Both the position numbers and the translations under genes were made by a program. Shown piece after piece: positions 1-8,510 of a DNA stretch of 53,643 nucleotides (positions within the stretch are counted from its first letter, which is position 1; the number at the start of each line of letters is the position of its first letter). The notes beneath the pieces are model-generated. The model searched no databases, was not told the DNA's origin, and saw nothing but the letters and a program-made list of their open reading frames with translations. This DNA comes from a virus, in the IMG/VR virus record IMGVR_UViG_3300011115_000699, positions 1-53,643 of that record; one strand, written 5' to 3'.

Positions 1-542
1 CGACAACCGTTACTGCTGCGGTAACAGGACTAGGTTTATCAAGTTCTATTGTCGGTACATCGACTATTTCTGCTAATGGTAGTCAGTTATGTATATGTCC
101 ACCTTGGCAAAACATATACGACTGGTCCTGTGGATGGATTAAGGATCAACAAAGTTGCGTAACAGTACAGCAACTGCCATTCCCATTCACGATACCTGTA
201 TTCCGTTTCTACGACCTGGCGCTTGCTACGTCATCGCACGGTTCACTGTGGACTTACAACACTACACTGATGCCGTTGTATAACGTGGCGGCTACGCTTA
301 CTACAACGTACACATACTCACAGCCAAATGCTGTAGCGTTTAGTTATCCGCCAACAGCGGTATATCTATTTGAAAACGATGGTACGTTAGTAACGTCATG
401 GAATCCATCGACTTCACTAGTCAATGCCTACATTACATGGCAGACATTGACATCAACATTTACTCCTACGGTTACATTGAACAATGCATTCAAAAGCAGT
501 GAAACCCTTGTACTACAATGGAGAAGAGGATCTTGTGACTAA
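1..542 (+). CDS. Tail-fibre-like protein, C-terminal part (5' cut by window edge)
   Basis: The frame starting at base 3 is open from the window edge to the TAA at 540-542 and has no convincing start; the ATG at 270 is internal. The protein is rich in Ser, Thr and Val with short beta-type segments and a cluster of Cys and Trp (CICPPWQ near base 90), and ends RRGSCD. Bases 1-2 complete a codon whose first base is the last base of the window, so this is most simply the 3' part of the gene at 53202. Joined, they give about 327 residues. The position between another fibre-like gene and the nozzle-like gene suggests a virion surface or tail protein. The family was not recognised. Confidence 0.8.
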   Translation, partial: TTVTAAVTGLGLSSSIVGTSTISANGSQLCICPPWQNIYDWSCGWIKDQQSCVTVQQLPFPFTIPVFRFYDLALATSSHGSLWTYNTTLMPLYNVAATLTTTYTYSQPNAVAFSYPPTAVYLFENDGTLVTSWNPSTSLVNAYITWQTLTSTFTPTVTLNNAFKSSETLVLQWRRGSCD

Positions 543-3500
543 TGGCAGATAATACACGTAACGCAAATGTAGTTAGTCAAACCTACACGTTTGGCGACAG
601 GCGTTTCATTGGCATAAACACCAACATACAAGCCAATAACCTGGAAGATGGTTACGTGCAAGATGCGATCAATGTTTGGAATGATGGCGGTGCTTTGGTC
701 ACCAGGCCCGGATGGCAAGCGCAACTAACGTCATTGTCTGGTCTTACTTCTAGTTATGAACCTATTGCATATCGCCAAGCAGACAACTCAAGCAACTTCC
801 TCATCTATGCGGAAGGCACCGCTGGTGGTACCACCGCTAACATTCGCAAATTTGTAACAGGCGCAACAACAACAACATTACTTGGAACCGTAACTGCTGA
901 TCCAGCCAAAGTACGAATGGTTCAGTTTGGTAAGTACGTCTATGGCGTACCTGGTGATGGCGGTGGCAACGTATTCCGCACAGATGGCACTACACTTGAT
1001 GTTGTCCCAACAGTAAAGCCAGCGTTTAAAAACGGCACTGACCTGGTTACTCCTAAAGCGACACCACTTACAGCTGCTATAAGACCTATCGCACAAGTTG
1101 CCACATCTGTGACATTTGCTGCATCAAGTTCAACAATTACTAGCACAAATACTTTTGTTGCAAACGAACCAATAGTCTTTGTAGCATCTCTAGATACCGT
1201 GTTGTTAGCCAACACTGTTTACTACGTAAGAGCGACTGGTCTATCTGGATCGTCGTTCTCTGTTAGTGCGACGGCTGGTGGTGCTGCGCTAACCCCAACA
1301 ACATCTGCTACGTACAACGCATTCTCACTGCGCGGAATTGACAATGCTTTGTCTACTGGTTTTGATCCAGTATTCGTATCTAGTCCTGTTGCAACGTCTA
1401 CGGTTACGTTTGCAACGTCAGGTCCAACCCCCGTTACTTGTGCTACGGACGTATCAACATATGTGGGCGTTGGGTCTACAGTTACATTTACAACTACAGG
1501 TACATTGCCTACTAACATTACGGCTGGCGTTACTTATTACGTGAGAACGATTTCAGGAACAGCAATTGCAATTGCTGTGGCACCGACTGGTGCACTTCTT
1601 ACCCCAGCAACTACTGGTTCACCTACGACCACGGCTACGTTTTCCAATGCTGGTGAAGCTGAACTGATTACCAATACAGTTACTACTACCGGTTACACGT
1701 TTGAAAGTGATACGTCTGGGTCAAATCCAAGTACAACTTTCTGGACATCATCAGGTAGTCCTACCGTAAAAACAATCTCTGCTAGTGGATCAAACTGGTA
1801 CGGTGGGTCAGGCAAGATCATATCTTACGATGCAGGAACCAAGTCGTTACTCCTGGATAAAGGTACGGATGCAATAGAGTCGTTCAACAAAGTCGTTCCA
1901 TCTTTTTCGTTTAACAACCAAACGAGAAAGGCTGCACTATTTTTATTCAAGTGCGTCATGTTCAATAACGACTCGCTGACAGCGCCTCGTAATCAATCTG
2001 TTCGCATTACGGTAACGGGCAAAGACAGTGCTAACGCGGCAATACCAGGAGCAGTTTTTACGCAAAACATATCACCCGCTGTAGCAACATCAACAAATGA
2101 CTGGAAAGCCATTAGTGTTGTCGTTGACTTCCGGGCCTGGGCAAGTTCTATAAGTAAAGTATCTGTCAGGTTATCAGTAGGAAACCCAGCGCAAACAACT
2201 GGGTCTGATCAAGGTATTTTCGTAGACAATATATGTTTCTATAGCATTGTTGATCACGTTGTTCCGGATCTATCTAACGCTTTAGATTCACAGAACCTGG
2301 TAACCATCCGCGCCAAGCAGGTGAACGCATCGGTGTCACCACTAGCTGCCGGTTACATCAAAGGTGCAAGTCTTCGTTTCAGCAGTATTACAAAAACTGA
2401 TTTCTCTAAAGAAGACACCATCAGTTTGCGTATGGACTTCCCGACAGCCATTAAAACAAACCTACCATTCCTGAGCTTGGGTTTACAGAACACTGGAGCG
2501 ACGTCTCCTGAGTGGACTGGGTATGGCATTTACGATCCTGACAAGGGATACATGACGTGGAAGATCTATGGCATTTCACAGAGTAAACGAAACAACATCC
2601 AATATATGTATGTTCGATGTGAAACCGAATATCCAGATGTCATCAATAACTCAATACTATTCTCCATTGGAGAACTTGTTTCTAACGGTAACCTTACCCC
2701 TGAGACAGATTATGAGTACACGTTTACCAGGTGGTATAGCAGTGATCAAACAAACTTGCGTCCACCTACGTTTCACGAAGGCACTGTATATCAGACTGGT
2801 TTAGAGACCCTTCCGTGTAATGTAAGCAACTCAATTCATACAACGGCTGCATACAGTAAATCGTCCGTTATACTAAACCCACAAACTGTCCCTGCTGTTG
2901 ATCTAGAATGGGACACGTATCCGCTTGTAGTATCAGCAACACCCAGTGAGTTTGTTACAGATACTATTCCAGCGTCTAACCAACTATCTGTTATTTCAAC
3001 GTCTTCTGGAACGCTAACATACACAGATTCAAATGGCGTTACTGGACGTACAATTGTATTAACTGCGAATGTACCTGCGGTACTCTCCTTCGCTATCAAA
3101 AACGTAACGGCGTTTACTGGCACAGATGCTGTATGGCTTAGGCATAATCCAACATACACAACATCTGCAGCGTACAAGTATAGTCATATCTTGGTTTATC
3201 GTCGTGCAAACGGAGTGTTTCCAGACGGACGGTTTAGACTTATTGCAGTAGTACCTATTAGTGCATCGAGCAGTGGTACTAACTGGACTTCAACAGTTAC
3301 ATCTGTTACTACGTCTGGTACTTGGAACGAGATTACGTTATTCGATAACGTCCCTGATGGAGACCTGTTTTACGAAGGTGCGCCCTACGACCAAGGGCAC
3401 TTCCTTGAACCAGGTCGCGATCAATTCCCTAATGGATGTACGTCTCTTGCTATACATCAGAAACGCTTGTGGGTATCTAAAGGTAATACTGTTTATGGAT

Positions 3501-4819
3501 CCTGGGTTCTAAACTTTGGGAACGAGTATTCCTTGTACACAACCTTGGTTCCGGATGCAACCGACCCTAACCATGATTTTAAAGGAACCAGTTTTACTCT
3601 GTCATCTAAGTTTGACAATGAGAAGATTGTTACTTTGTTGTCGTACGGTGGCGATCAGATGTTCTTCAATAACAGCTCTAGTGCTGTTATGTTGGTCGTA
3701 AGAGAAAGAAGTATATACCCTCTGTTAGGTTGGGATCCGTCCACATTTACTATTCAGTCAATGATTACAGAAGCGTCTACTGGGTGCATATCGCCCAAGG
3801 CGGCTATGTCCGTTTTTGGTAAGTTAATGTGGCAGAGTCCAATTGGTGTAGTTGAGTTTACCAATGGAACCATTGCTCCAAGAAGTATGGAATTGCGCAA
3901 GATGTTGTCTATGGATAAAGCAACTGGCGCCCCAGACTTAACAGCGGCGGCATATCGCGGAATAAGTTACGCCATCCATAACGGAAGGCTGTTTATCTTT
4001 GCGCCTGGCGTTGGTGATTCTGTAAACACGTATATCTACGTTTTTGACACGCGCACCAATGGTTGGACTAGGTGGAGGACTATTCCTACTACGTCAACGT
4101 ATGGCACTGTACCAAGTGCATTCCAAGGGTTTACTGGTGGTGTATCCATGAGTTTTGGCAATGACACAGCCGACTTCTATGCACTTGGAACCAATGGTCA
4201 AATCTACAAACTTGCAAGCACCGTGGATATGCAAACCACAACTCTGACAAACCCAATCTATTGGTCGCTGACTTCTCGTCAATATGGTCAAACATATAGT
4301 GAAGGCATTGCATACTACAATCAAAACAAAGTGTCGCAATTAAACTGTCATATGTTTACGGGTACCGGAGTAACCGGAGTAAGTGGAACCTTCTCTGGTC
4401 CAACAGTAACCGCGACAAACACGTTTAAGGCAAACGACCTGGTACGACTCAGTAAAAACGTAGTTACTAACGCAACTGAAAACACGTATTACTTGGTGTC
4501 GTCGGCAACTGGTTCGTCATTTGTTGTCAAAAACCTGGACAACTCTGCTATCTCGTCCGCAGTAACAGGATCGATTACAGCGGAACATGGCTTTGCATTC
4601 GGGTGGGCTGTTCAAGATGAGAGCGGCATAAACAAACACGGGACAGGAACCTGGTATGTGCCAATCAACTTCAACCGCACGTTTGCTATCCGTAGCCTCA
4701 ATAGAAACACACTTGCTACAGTCATGCAGATAAACCTTTACGGTTGGTCTAACACGGCTAACCGGCTGTATGCATCACACATCCATTGTGCGGATGCAAG
4801 AATTGCAAGGTCGCTATAA
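542..4819 (+). CDS. Large tail nozzle-like / beta-propeller structural protein
   Basis: This protein has 1425 residues. Its ATG overlaps the previous stop (TAATG). Near residues 30-55, NNLEDGYVQDAINVW followed by a TRPGW motif resembles the N-terminus of podovirus tail tubular B/nozzle proteins. The C-terminal third has propeller-like blades, for example YVFDTRTNGWTRWR. Inserted are three diverged copies of a Thr-rich beta domain centred on YYV/YYL: about residues 185-250, about 290-360, and near the C-terminus. Similar segments occur in the protein at 49315. It lies between the fibre and ejection-protein genes, as expected for the distal tail tube. Nozzle is an inference from N-terminal pattern, size and position; a large fibre-anchoring hub is the alternative. 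Confidence 0.65.
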   Translation: MADNTRNANVVSQTYTFGDRRFIGINTNIQANNLEDGYVQDAINVWNDGGALVTRPGWQAQLTSLSGLTSSYEPIAYRQADNSSNFLIYAEGTAGGTTANIRKFVTGATTTTLLGTVTADPAKVRMVQFGKYVYGVPGDGGGNVFRTDGTTLDVVPTVKPAFKNGTDLVTPKATPLTAAIRPIAQVATSVTFAASSSTITSTNTFVANEPIVFVASLDTVLLANTVYYVRATGLSGSSFSVSATAGGAALTPTTSATYNAFSLRGIDNALSTGFDPVFVSSPVATSTVTFATSGPTPVTCATDVSTYVGVGSTVTFTTTGTLPTNITAGVTYYVRTISGTAIAIAVAPTGALLTPATTGSPTTTATFSNAGEAELITNTVTTTGYTFESDTSGSNPSTTFWTSSGSPTVKTISASGSNWYGGSGKIISYDAGTKSLLLDKGTDAIESFNKVVPSFSFNNQTRKAALFLFKCVMFNNDSLTAPRNQSVRITVTGKDSANAAIPGAVFTQNISPAVATSTNDWKAISVVVDFRAWASSISKVSVRLSVGNPAQTTGSDQGIFVDNICFYSIVDHVVPDLSNALDSQNLVTIRAKQVNASVSPLAAGYIKGASLRFSSITKTDFSKEDTISLRMDFPTAIKTNLPFLSLGLQNTGATSPEWTGYGIYDPDKGYMTWKIYGISQSKRNNIQYMYVRCETEYPDVINNSILFSIGELVSNGNLTPETDYEYTFTRWYSSDQTNLRPPTFHEGTVYQTGLETLPCNVSNSIHTTAAYSKSSVILNPQTVPAVDLEWDTYPLVVSATPSEFVTDTIPASNQLSVISTSSGTLTYTDSNGVTGRTIVLTANVPAVLSFAIKNVTAFTGTDAVWLRHNPTYTTSAAYKYSHILVYRRANGVFPDGRFRLIAVVPISASSSGTNWTSTVTSVTTSGTWNEITLFDNVPDGDLFYEGAPYDQGHFLEPGRDQFPNGCTSLAIHQKRLWVSKGNTVYGSWVLNFGNEYSLYTTLVPDATDPNHDFKGTSFTLSSKFDNEKIVTLLSYGGDQMFFNNSSSAVMLVVRERSIYPLLGWDPSTFTIQSMITEASTGCISPKAAMSVFGKLMWQSPIGVVEFTNGTIAPRSMELRKMLSMDKATGAPDLTAAAYRGISYAIHNGRLFIFAPGVGDSVNTYIYVFDTRTNGWTRWRTIPTTSTYGTVPSAFQGFTGGVSMSFGNDTADFYALGTNGQIYKLASTVDMQTTTLTNPIYWSLTSRQYGQTYSEGIAYYNQNKVSQLNCHMFTGTGVTGVSGTFSGPTVTATNTFKANDLVRLSKNVVTNATENTYYLVSSATGSSFVVKNLDNSAISSAVTGSITAEHGFAFGWAVQDESGINKHGTGTWYVPINFNRTFAIRSLNRNTLATVMQINLYGWSNTANRLYASHIHCADARIARSL

Positions 4820-5262
4820 TGTCAATAGACATCCTCTATCCTGATGACTCATCAGCAAACAGTACTGGCACAACCGGCAGTGGATCACTCAATGGAGTCT
4901 CTGGTGTAAGCATAGAAGAGACTACTATTTTTGGTACACCTCTGTTGCCATATGCGCCGGTCAACATGATTACCAAAGTTGTAACAGCATCTGAGACGTT
5001 TGTAGATGCACCGCTATTGTTAATGGTAGACGCTAGTGCGGCAGCTGTAACTATCACGTTACCGCCCAGTGGGTCTGGGGTTGGTAAACTGTGCGTAGTA
5101 ATGAAAACAGATTCGAGCGCCAACACTGTAACTATCAACGCTGTATCTGGTGAGACAGTCTATAAGTTGTCTTCGTTTACAAACCTATCATCGCAGTATC
5201 AAGCAGCGATGTTTATCGGTATCAAGTTTAGTACTTTCAATGGATGGGCAAAGGTAGCGTAA
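4819..5262 (+). CDS. Small beta-rich virion protein, tail-associated
   Basis: The protein has 147 residues and begins MSIDILYPDDSS. The ATG overlaps the TAA of the nozzle-like gene (TAATG); an upstream in-frame ATG at 4786 would lie inside that gene and is less likely. The C-terminal two thirds contain ITLPPSGSGVGK, then VMKTDSSANTVTI and FNGWAKV. This pattern recurs in phage tail and fibre proteins as a short beta-domain that models a baseline value. Its neighbours are structural on both sides and the spacing is operon-like, so a minor virion protein is likely. No enzymatic motif is visible. Confidence 0.6.
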   Translation: MSIDILYPDDSSANSTGTTGSGSLNGVSGVSIEETTIFGTPLLPYAPVNMITKVVTASETFVDAPLLLMVDASAAAVTITLPPSGSGVGKLCVVMKTDSSANTVTINAVSGETVYKLSSFTNLSSQYQAAMFIGIKFSTFNGWAKVA

Positions 5263-6692
5263 TGAGTACATATGGGCCAGGACAGTTTTATTATCCAGGA
5301 GAAGAAGATACTTACGGATTTGACCAGCAACCTACAATTAATGTAAATCAAATGAGGAATGGCGTTCAAGGCGCCGGTATGGGAATGATGGGTGGTGGCG
5401 GTCAGTTTAAAAACATTAACCGCGCACTTGGCACACCTATGGGTCGCATAGGCGGTAACGCCGTGATGGGTATGCTTGGAGGACAGAATCCAGGGCAAGC
5501 ACTCATGGGTGCTGGTATGGACTTTGGTAAGAACTCCTTGATGAAGTACGGCGCCAAGCAGTTGCTTGGTGGTGCGCTTGGCGGTCAAGCCGCTGGATTC
5601 CTTGGCGGTCCGTACGGCATGGCAGCGATGGCGGCAATGCCTTTCTTGTCAAAGGGTTTTAGCAGCCTGGGTCGATCACTTGGCATTGGTAAGCGCAGTG
5701 GACCATCGCAACAGCAGTTGGCTATGGGTGAAGCCAAGAACAACATGATGGGTATGCGCGGTACGTTTGGTGCAGACATGGGCGCAGGACAAGCACTTCG
5801 CGATAAGTACAACCCAATGCTCGAAAACCAAATCGGGCGTATGCAAGAACTTGCTGATCGAGGGTTGTCTACCGAATACAACACTCGTCAGATGGCTGGA
5901 GCCGCCGCTAACACTGAAGCCGCACGTAGAGCTGCCGAAGCACGTATGAAGGCAACCAGTGGAATGATGGGTGGAGGTCAAGCGTTATCTGGGTTTGGTG
6001 GAATCAACCAGGCTGCAATTGGCGCCCAGGCTGCTGGTGGCTACAACGCCGCGCAGAACAACATGAACTCACAACCTGGTTACATTCAGGCATTGGCTGG
6101 CATGGCTGGTTCACAGATTAACCGTGGTGACAATTACTACAATCAAGGTCGATCAGGAATGATGGGCTTAGATCAAAACCTGTACAACCTTAACGCACAG
6201 GAGAAGGCTCGTGCTGATGCGATGTCTCAGCAGAACCGAGATCGAGAATCCCAGATGATTGGCGGCGTGATGAATATGGCTGGTACAGCCGCTGGTATGG
6301 AGCAATCACGTAGGCAAAACCGTGACTACATGAGTGCGTTATTCCCGCAATCATCTGATTCTACTGGTAAACCTACGAGAAGCAGTGGTGGGTTCCAAGG
6401 GATGCCTGTTACTGCTGATGGTCAACCTGACTACGACCTTATGCAATCTCAAGGTATGGTCAGTACGATAGACGATATGCCTCCGGCGCAACCTCAGATG
6501 GATATTAGGATGCCTCAATATCCTGGAGTCGCACTAACTGGTTCTAATGCCGGTGGATATAGATACGATCCGAATGGTGGTCAATTTTACGACCCAGGAA
6601 TGGGAATGGAAGATCCAAGCCAAAACTATCAACAATCAGATGATGGATATGGTTATGATCAATATGGCCGAAGAGTTTGGATGGGGTATTAA
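5262..6692 (+). CDS. Glycine/methionine-rich internal virion (ejection-type) protein
   Basis: The protein has 476 residues and starts MSTYGPGQFYYP. The ATG overlaps the preceding stop (TAATG); an in-frame ATG at 5244 would overlap more. Residues about 40-140 are Gly/Ala/Met-rich (GMGMMGGGG; LGGALGGQAAGFLGG), giving a flexible, membrane-seeking segment. Residues about 160-370 are Ala/Gln-rich and helical, and the tail is Pro/Gln/Tyr-rich. Composition and position (first of three large genes after the tail genes and before the lysin) match podovirus ejection proteins such as T7 gp14-type or P22-type pilot proteins. This is inference from context, as no specific family was recognised. Confidence 0.55.
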   Translation: MSTYGPGQFYYPGEEDTYGFDQQPTINVNQMRNGVQGAGMGMMGGGGQFKNINRALGTPMGRIGGNAVMGMLGGQNPGQALMGAGMDFGKNSLMKYGAKQLLGGALGGQAAGFLGGPYGMAAMAAMPFLSKGFSSLGRSLGIGKRSGPSQQQLAMGEAKNNMMGMRGTFGADMGAGQALRDKYNPMLENQIGRMQELADRGLSTEYNTRQMAGAAANTEAARRAAEARMKATSGMMGGGQALSGFGGINQAAIGAQAAGGYNAAQNNMNSQPGYIQALAGMAGSQINRGDNYYNQGRSGMMGLDQNLYNLNAQEKARADAMSQQNRDRESQMIGGVMNMAGTAAGMEQSRRQNRDYMSALFPQSSDSTGKPTRSSGGFQGMPVTADGQPDYDLMQSQGMVSTIDDMPPAQPQMDIRMPQYPGVALTGSNAGGYRYDPNGGQFYDPGMGMEDPSQNYQQSDDGYGYDQYGRRVWMGY

Positions 6693-6694
6693 TT

Positions 6695-8470
6695 ATGGCA
6701 GTATCTTCTGGATTTGGAAGTGCATTTACAGGTTTTGGTTCTGGTTATCTAAACGCTTTGCGTCAAGGACAGTCAGAGCGCAGTAACCTTATCAATGCCA
6801 AAATCAGACGCGAAGAAATCAATCGCAAGGGTCTTGAAGATAAAGCGAATAGCGAGTTTCGCAACCTTCAAAAAGCGTATATGCTTAAAAACCAAGAGGC
6901 ATCAACTCAGTTCAGGACTGATCAAGCGCAGACCAGTAAAGATAAGTTACGCAACCAGACGATATACAACGCGACTCGTTTGATGACTGCGCATATGCCA
7001 CGCTTGAACAGCATTACTGATCCGCAGCAGGCTGAAGCAGAACGTGCGGCTGTACGTAACTCAATTGGTTCCATATTGAGTACGTCAGGCAACTTTAAGC
7101 CAGAAGAGATAGATAGTATTACTCAATCCTGGTTGCCATCTATTGGGTCAGCAGTGCAAGGTTCAAGGCAAACGGTTAATAGGCTTGGTGATATTGACCC
7201 AACGAAAACCAAAGACATCAACTACGCTGACGCTCTCAAGCAATTCGGTGGACTAAAGCCAGGGCGCAACATTATGCCTGGTGTAGGACCTGATGGTGCG
7301 CCAATGGCACAAGACATCAATGTCACAGCACGTGACCCGTTTGCTGTGGCAGCGGCTGGTGCTGGCAACTTTGCAGATAATGCTCCAGCTCCGATTGCTA
7401 AAACAAATGACTTTTTGCAAATGGCTGCGGATCCTTCTGGACTTAGTGGATTCACTAAATTTATGCAAGGTCCGAGGGATGCCAGGGGTAACGTAGACTT
7501 CCAAGGTCAAGCTCGTCCTGACCAACGCTTTGATGCTACAAGTACGCCACGTGAAGTTTATTCCGAACAAGTTCCGGTTACAGCACGTACTGGACTAAGT
7601 GACGTTGACCAGGCTAAGGTTGACTTCTCAAATGCAAACACTGCTAGTTTGACTCAGCGTACAGAGTTTGCAAAAAGAGCATTCCCGCTTGAGATGCAAA
7701 AGATTCAGGCGTACGTCAACAACACCTACGACATGATTAAAGACAGGAAAGTTGCTAACGCATTCAAGGAGAAAGAACTTAATTTCCGTCTGCATCAGTT
7801 GAGTGTTCAGTCTGACTTGACACGAGCTGGTCACGCTATTCAAAGAACAGCAAACGACATTGCGCAAGGACGCTTATCTGTGTCGCAAGGCCAACTGCAA
7901 CTAACTCGTTTGATGCGTCCACAGGAATTGATGGGTGGTCTAGATCGAACCATTACTATTTCAAGGCAGTTTCTTACAGAACAGCAAACCGCTAACAAAG
8001 GTAAGAAAGAAAGTCCAGAAATGGCTGCGTTGCGTGGTCAGATTACTAGTATGGAAACGGCAAGGCGTGACCTTGATAGGTTTAGTCGTCAATCCACAAC
8101 TGATCCAAAGGCATGGCAGGACATTGCACAAAGAGTCCTTGCAGTGGCTGATGCAACCAATACATTGCCTAATGGCACTAGGTTGATTGATAAAAAGACT
8201 GGGCAAAGGATTGAAGGTCCTGCTCGTGATCAAATGTTGTATGACGCAATCGACCAACGGGGTCGAGCAATGCCGTTTATGCCACAAAACTCAATGTACC
8301 GTGGTGGTTACGAAAACCTTCCTGGCACATTTGGGCCGAATATGGCACCAGACTTTGACTACGGCGGTAGTGAGGGATTTGGAAATATACCTTTCTTTGG
8401 TGAAAGCCAACTTCCGCCAACTGCTGGAGCATACGATCCTCGCTTTGATGATATGGGTCGCACATTCTAG
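6695..8470 (+). CDS. Helical internal virion (ejection-type) protein
   Basis: The protein has 591 residues and starts MAVSSGFGSAFTGFG. The ATG at 6695 lies 2 bases after the previous stop with GGATGGGG upstream; an in-frame ATG at 6677 would overlap the previous gene. The N-terminal 20 residues are Gly/Phe-rich. Residues about 25-110 form a long charged helix or coiled coil with many Arg, Lys, Glu and Gln. The rest is mixed helical, and the last 70 residues are Pro/Gly/Asn-rich. It is the second member of the three-gene ejection block, in the place of T7 gp15-type proteins. The stop is followed by a 40-base gap with the promoter for the giant gene. Confidence 0.55.
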   Translation: MAVSSGFGSAFTGFGSGYLNALRQGQSERSNLINAKIRREEINRKGLEDKANSEFRNLQKAYMLKNQEASTQFRTDQAQTSKDKLRNQTIYNATRLMTAHMPRLNSITDPQQAEAERAAVRNSIGSILSTSGNFKPEEIDSITQSWLPSIGSAVQGSRQTVNRLGDIDPTKTKDINYADALKQFGGLKPGRNIMPGVGPDGAPMAQDINVTARDPFAVAAAGAGNFADNAPAPIAKTNDFLQMAADPSGLSGFTKFMQGPRDARGNVDFQGQARPDQRFDATSTPREVYSEQVPVTARTGLSDVDQAKVDFSNANTASLTQRTEFAKRAFPLEMQKIQAYVNNTYDMIKDRKVANAFKEKELNFRLHQLSVQSDLTRAGHAIQRTANDIAQGRLSVSQGQLQLTRLMRPQELMGGLDRTITISRQFLTEQQTANKGKKESPEMAALRGQITSMETARRDLDRFSRQSTTDPKAWQDIAQRVLAVADATNTLPNGTRLIDKKTGQRIEGPARDQMLYDAIDQRGRAMPFMPQNSMYRGGYENLPGTFGPNMAPDFDYGGSEGFGNIPFFGESQLPPTAGAYDPRFDDMGRTF

Positions 8471-8498
8471 TGCGTAGTGTTTGGAAATGCCCGACTGG

Positions 8499-8510
8499 TA
8501 AAATCTGAAT
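8499..8510 (+). promoter_or_regulatory. -10 box for leaderless transcript of the giant gene
   Basis: TAAAAT at 8499-8504, preceded by TGG (an extended -10 form), is followed by only six bases before the ATG at 8511. No Shine-Dalgarno sequence is present, so the mRNA probably begins at or next to the start codon. A clear -35 was not seen. Confidence 0.5.

Noticed and set aside
1-542. ATG at 270 as a real start of a 90-residue gene
   Set aside because: The same frame is open back to the window edge and matches the frame left open at the right end, so the ATG is internal.
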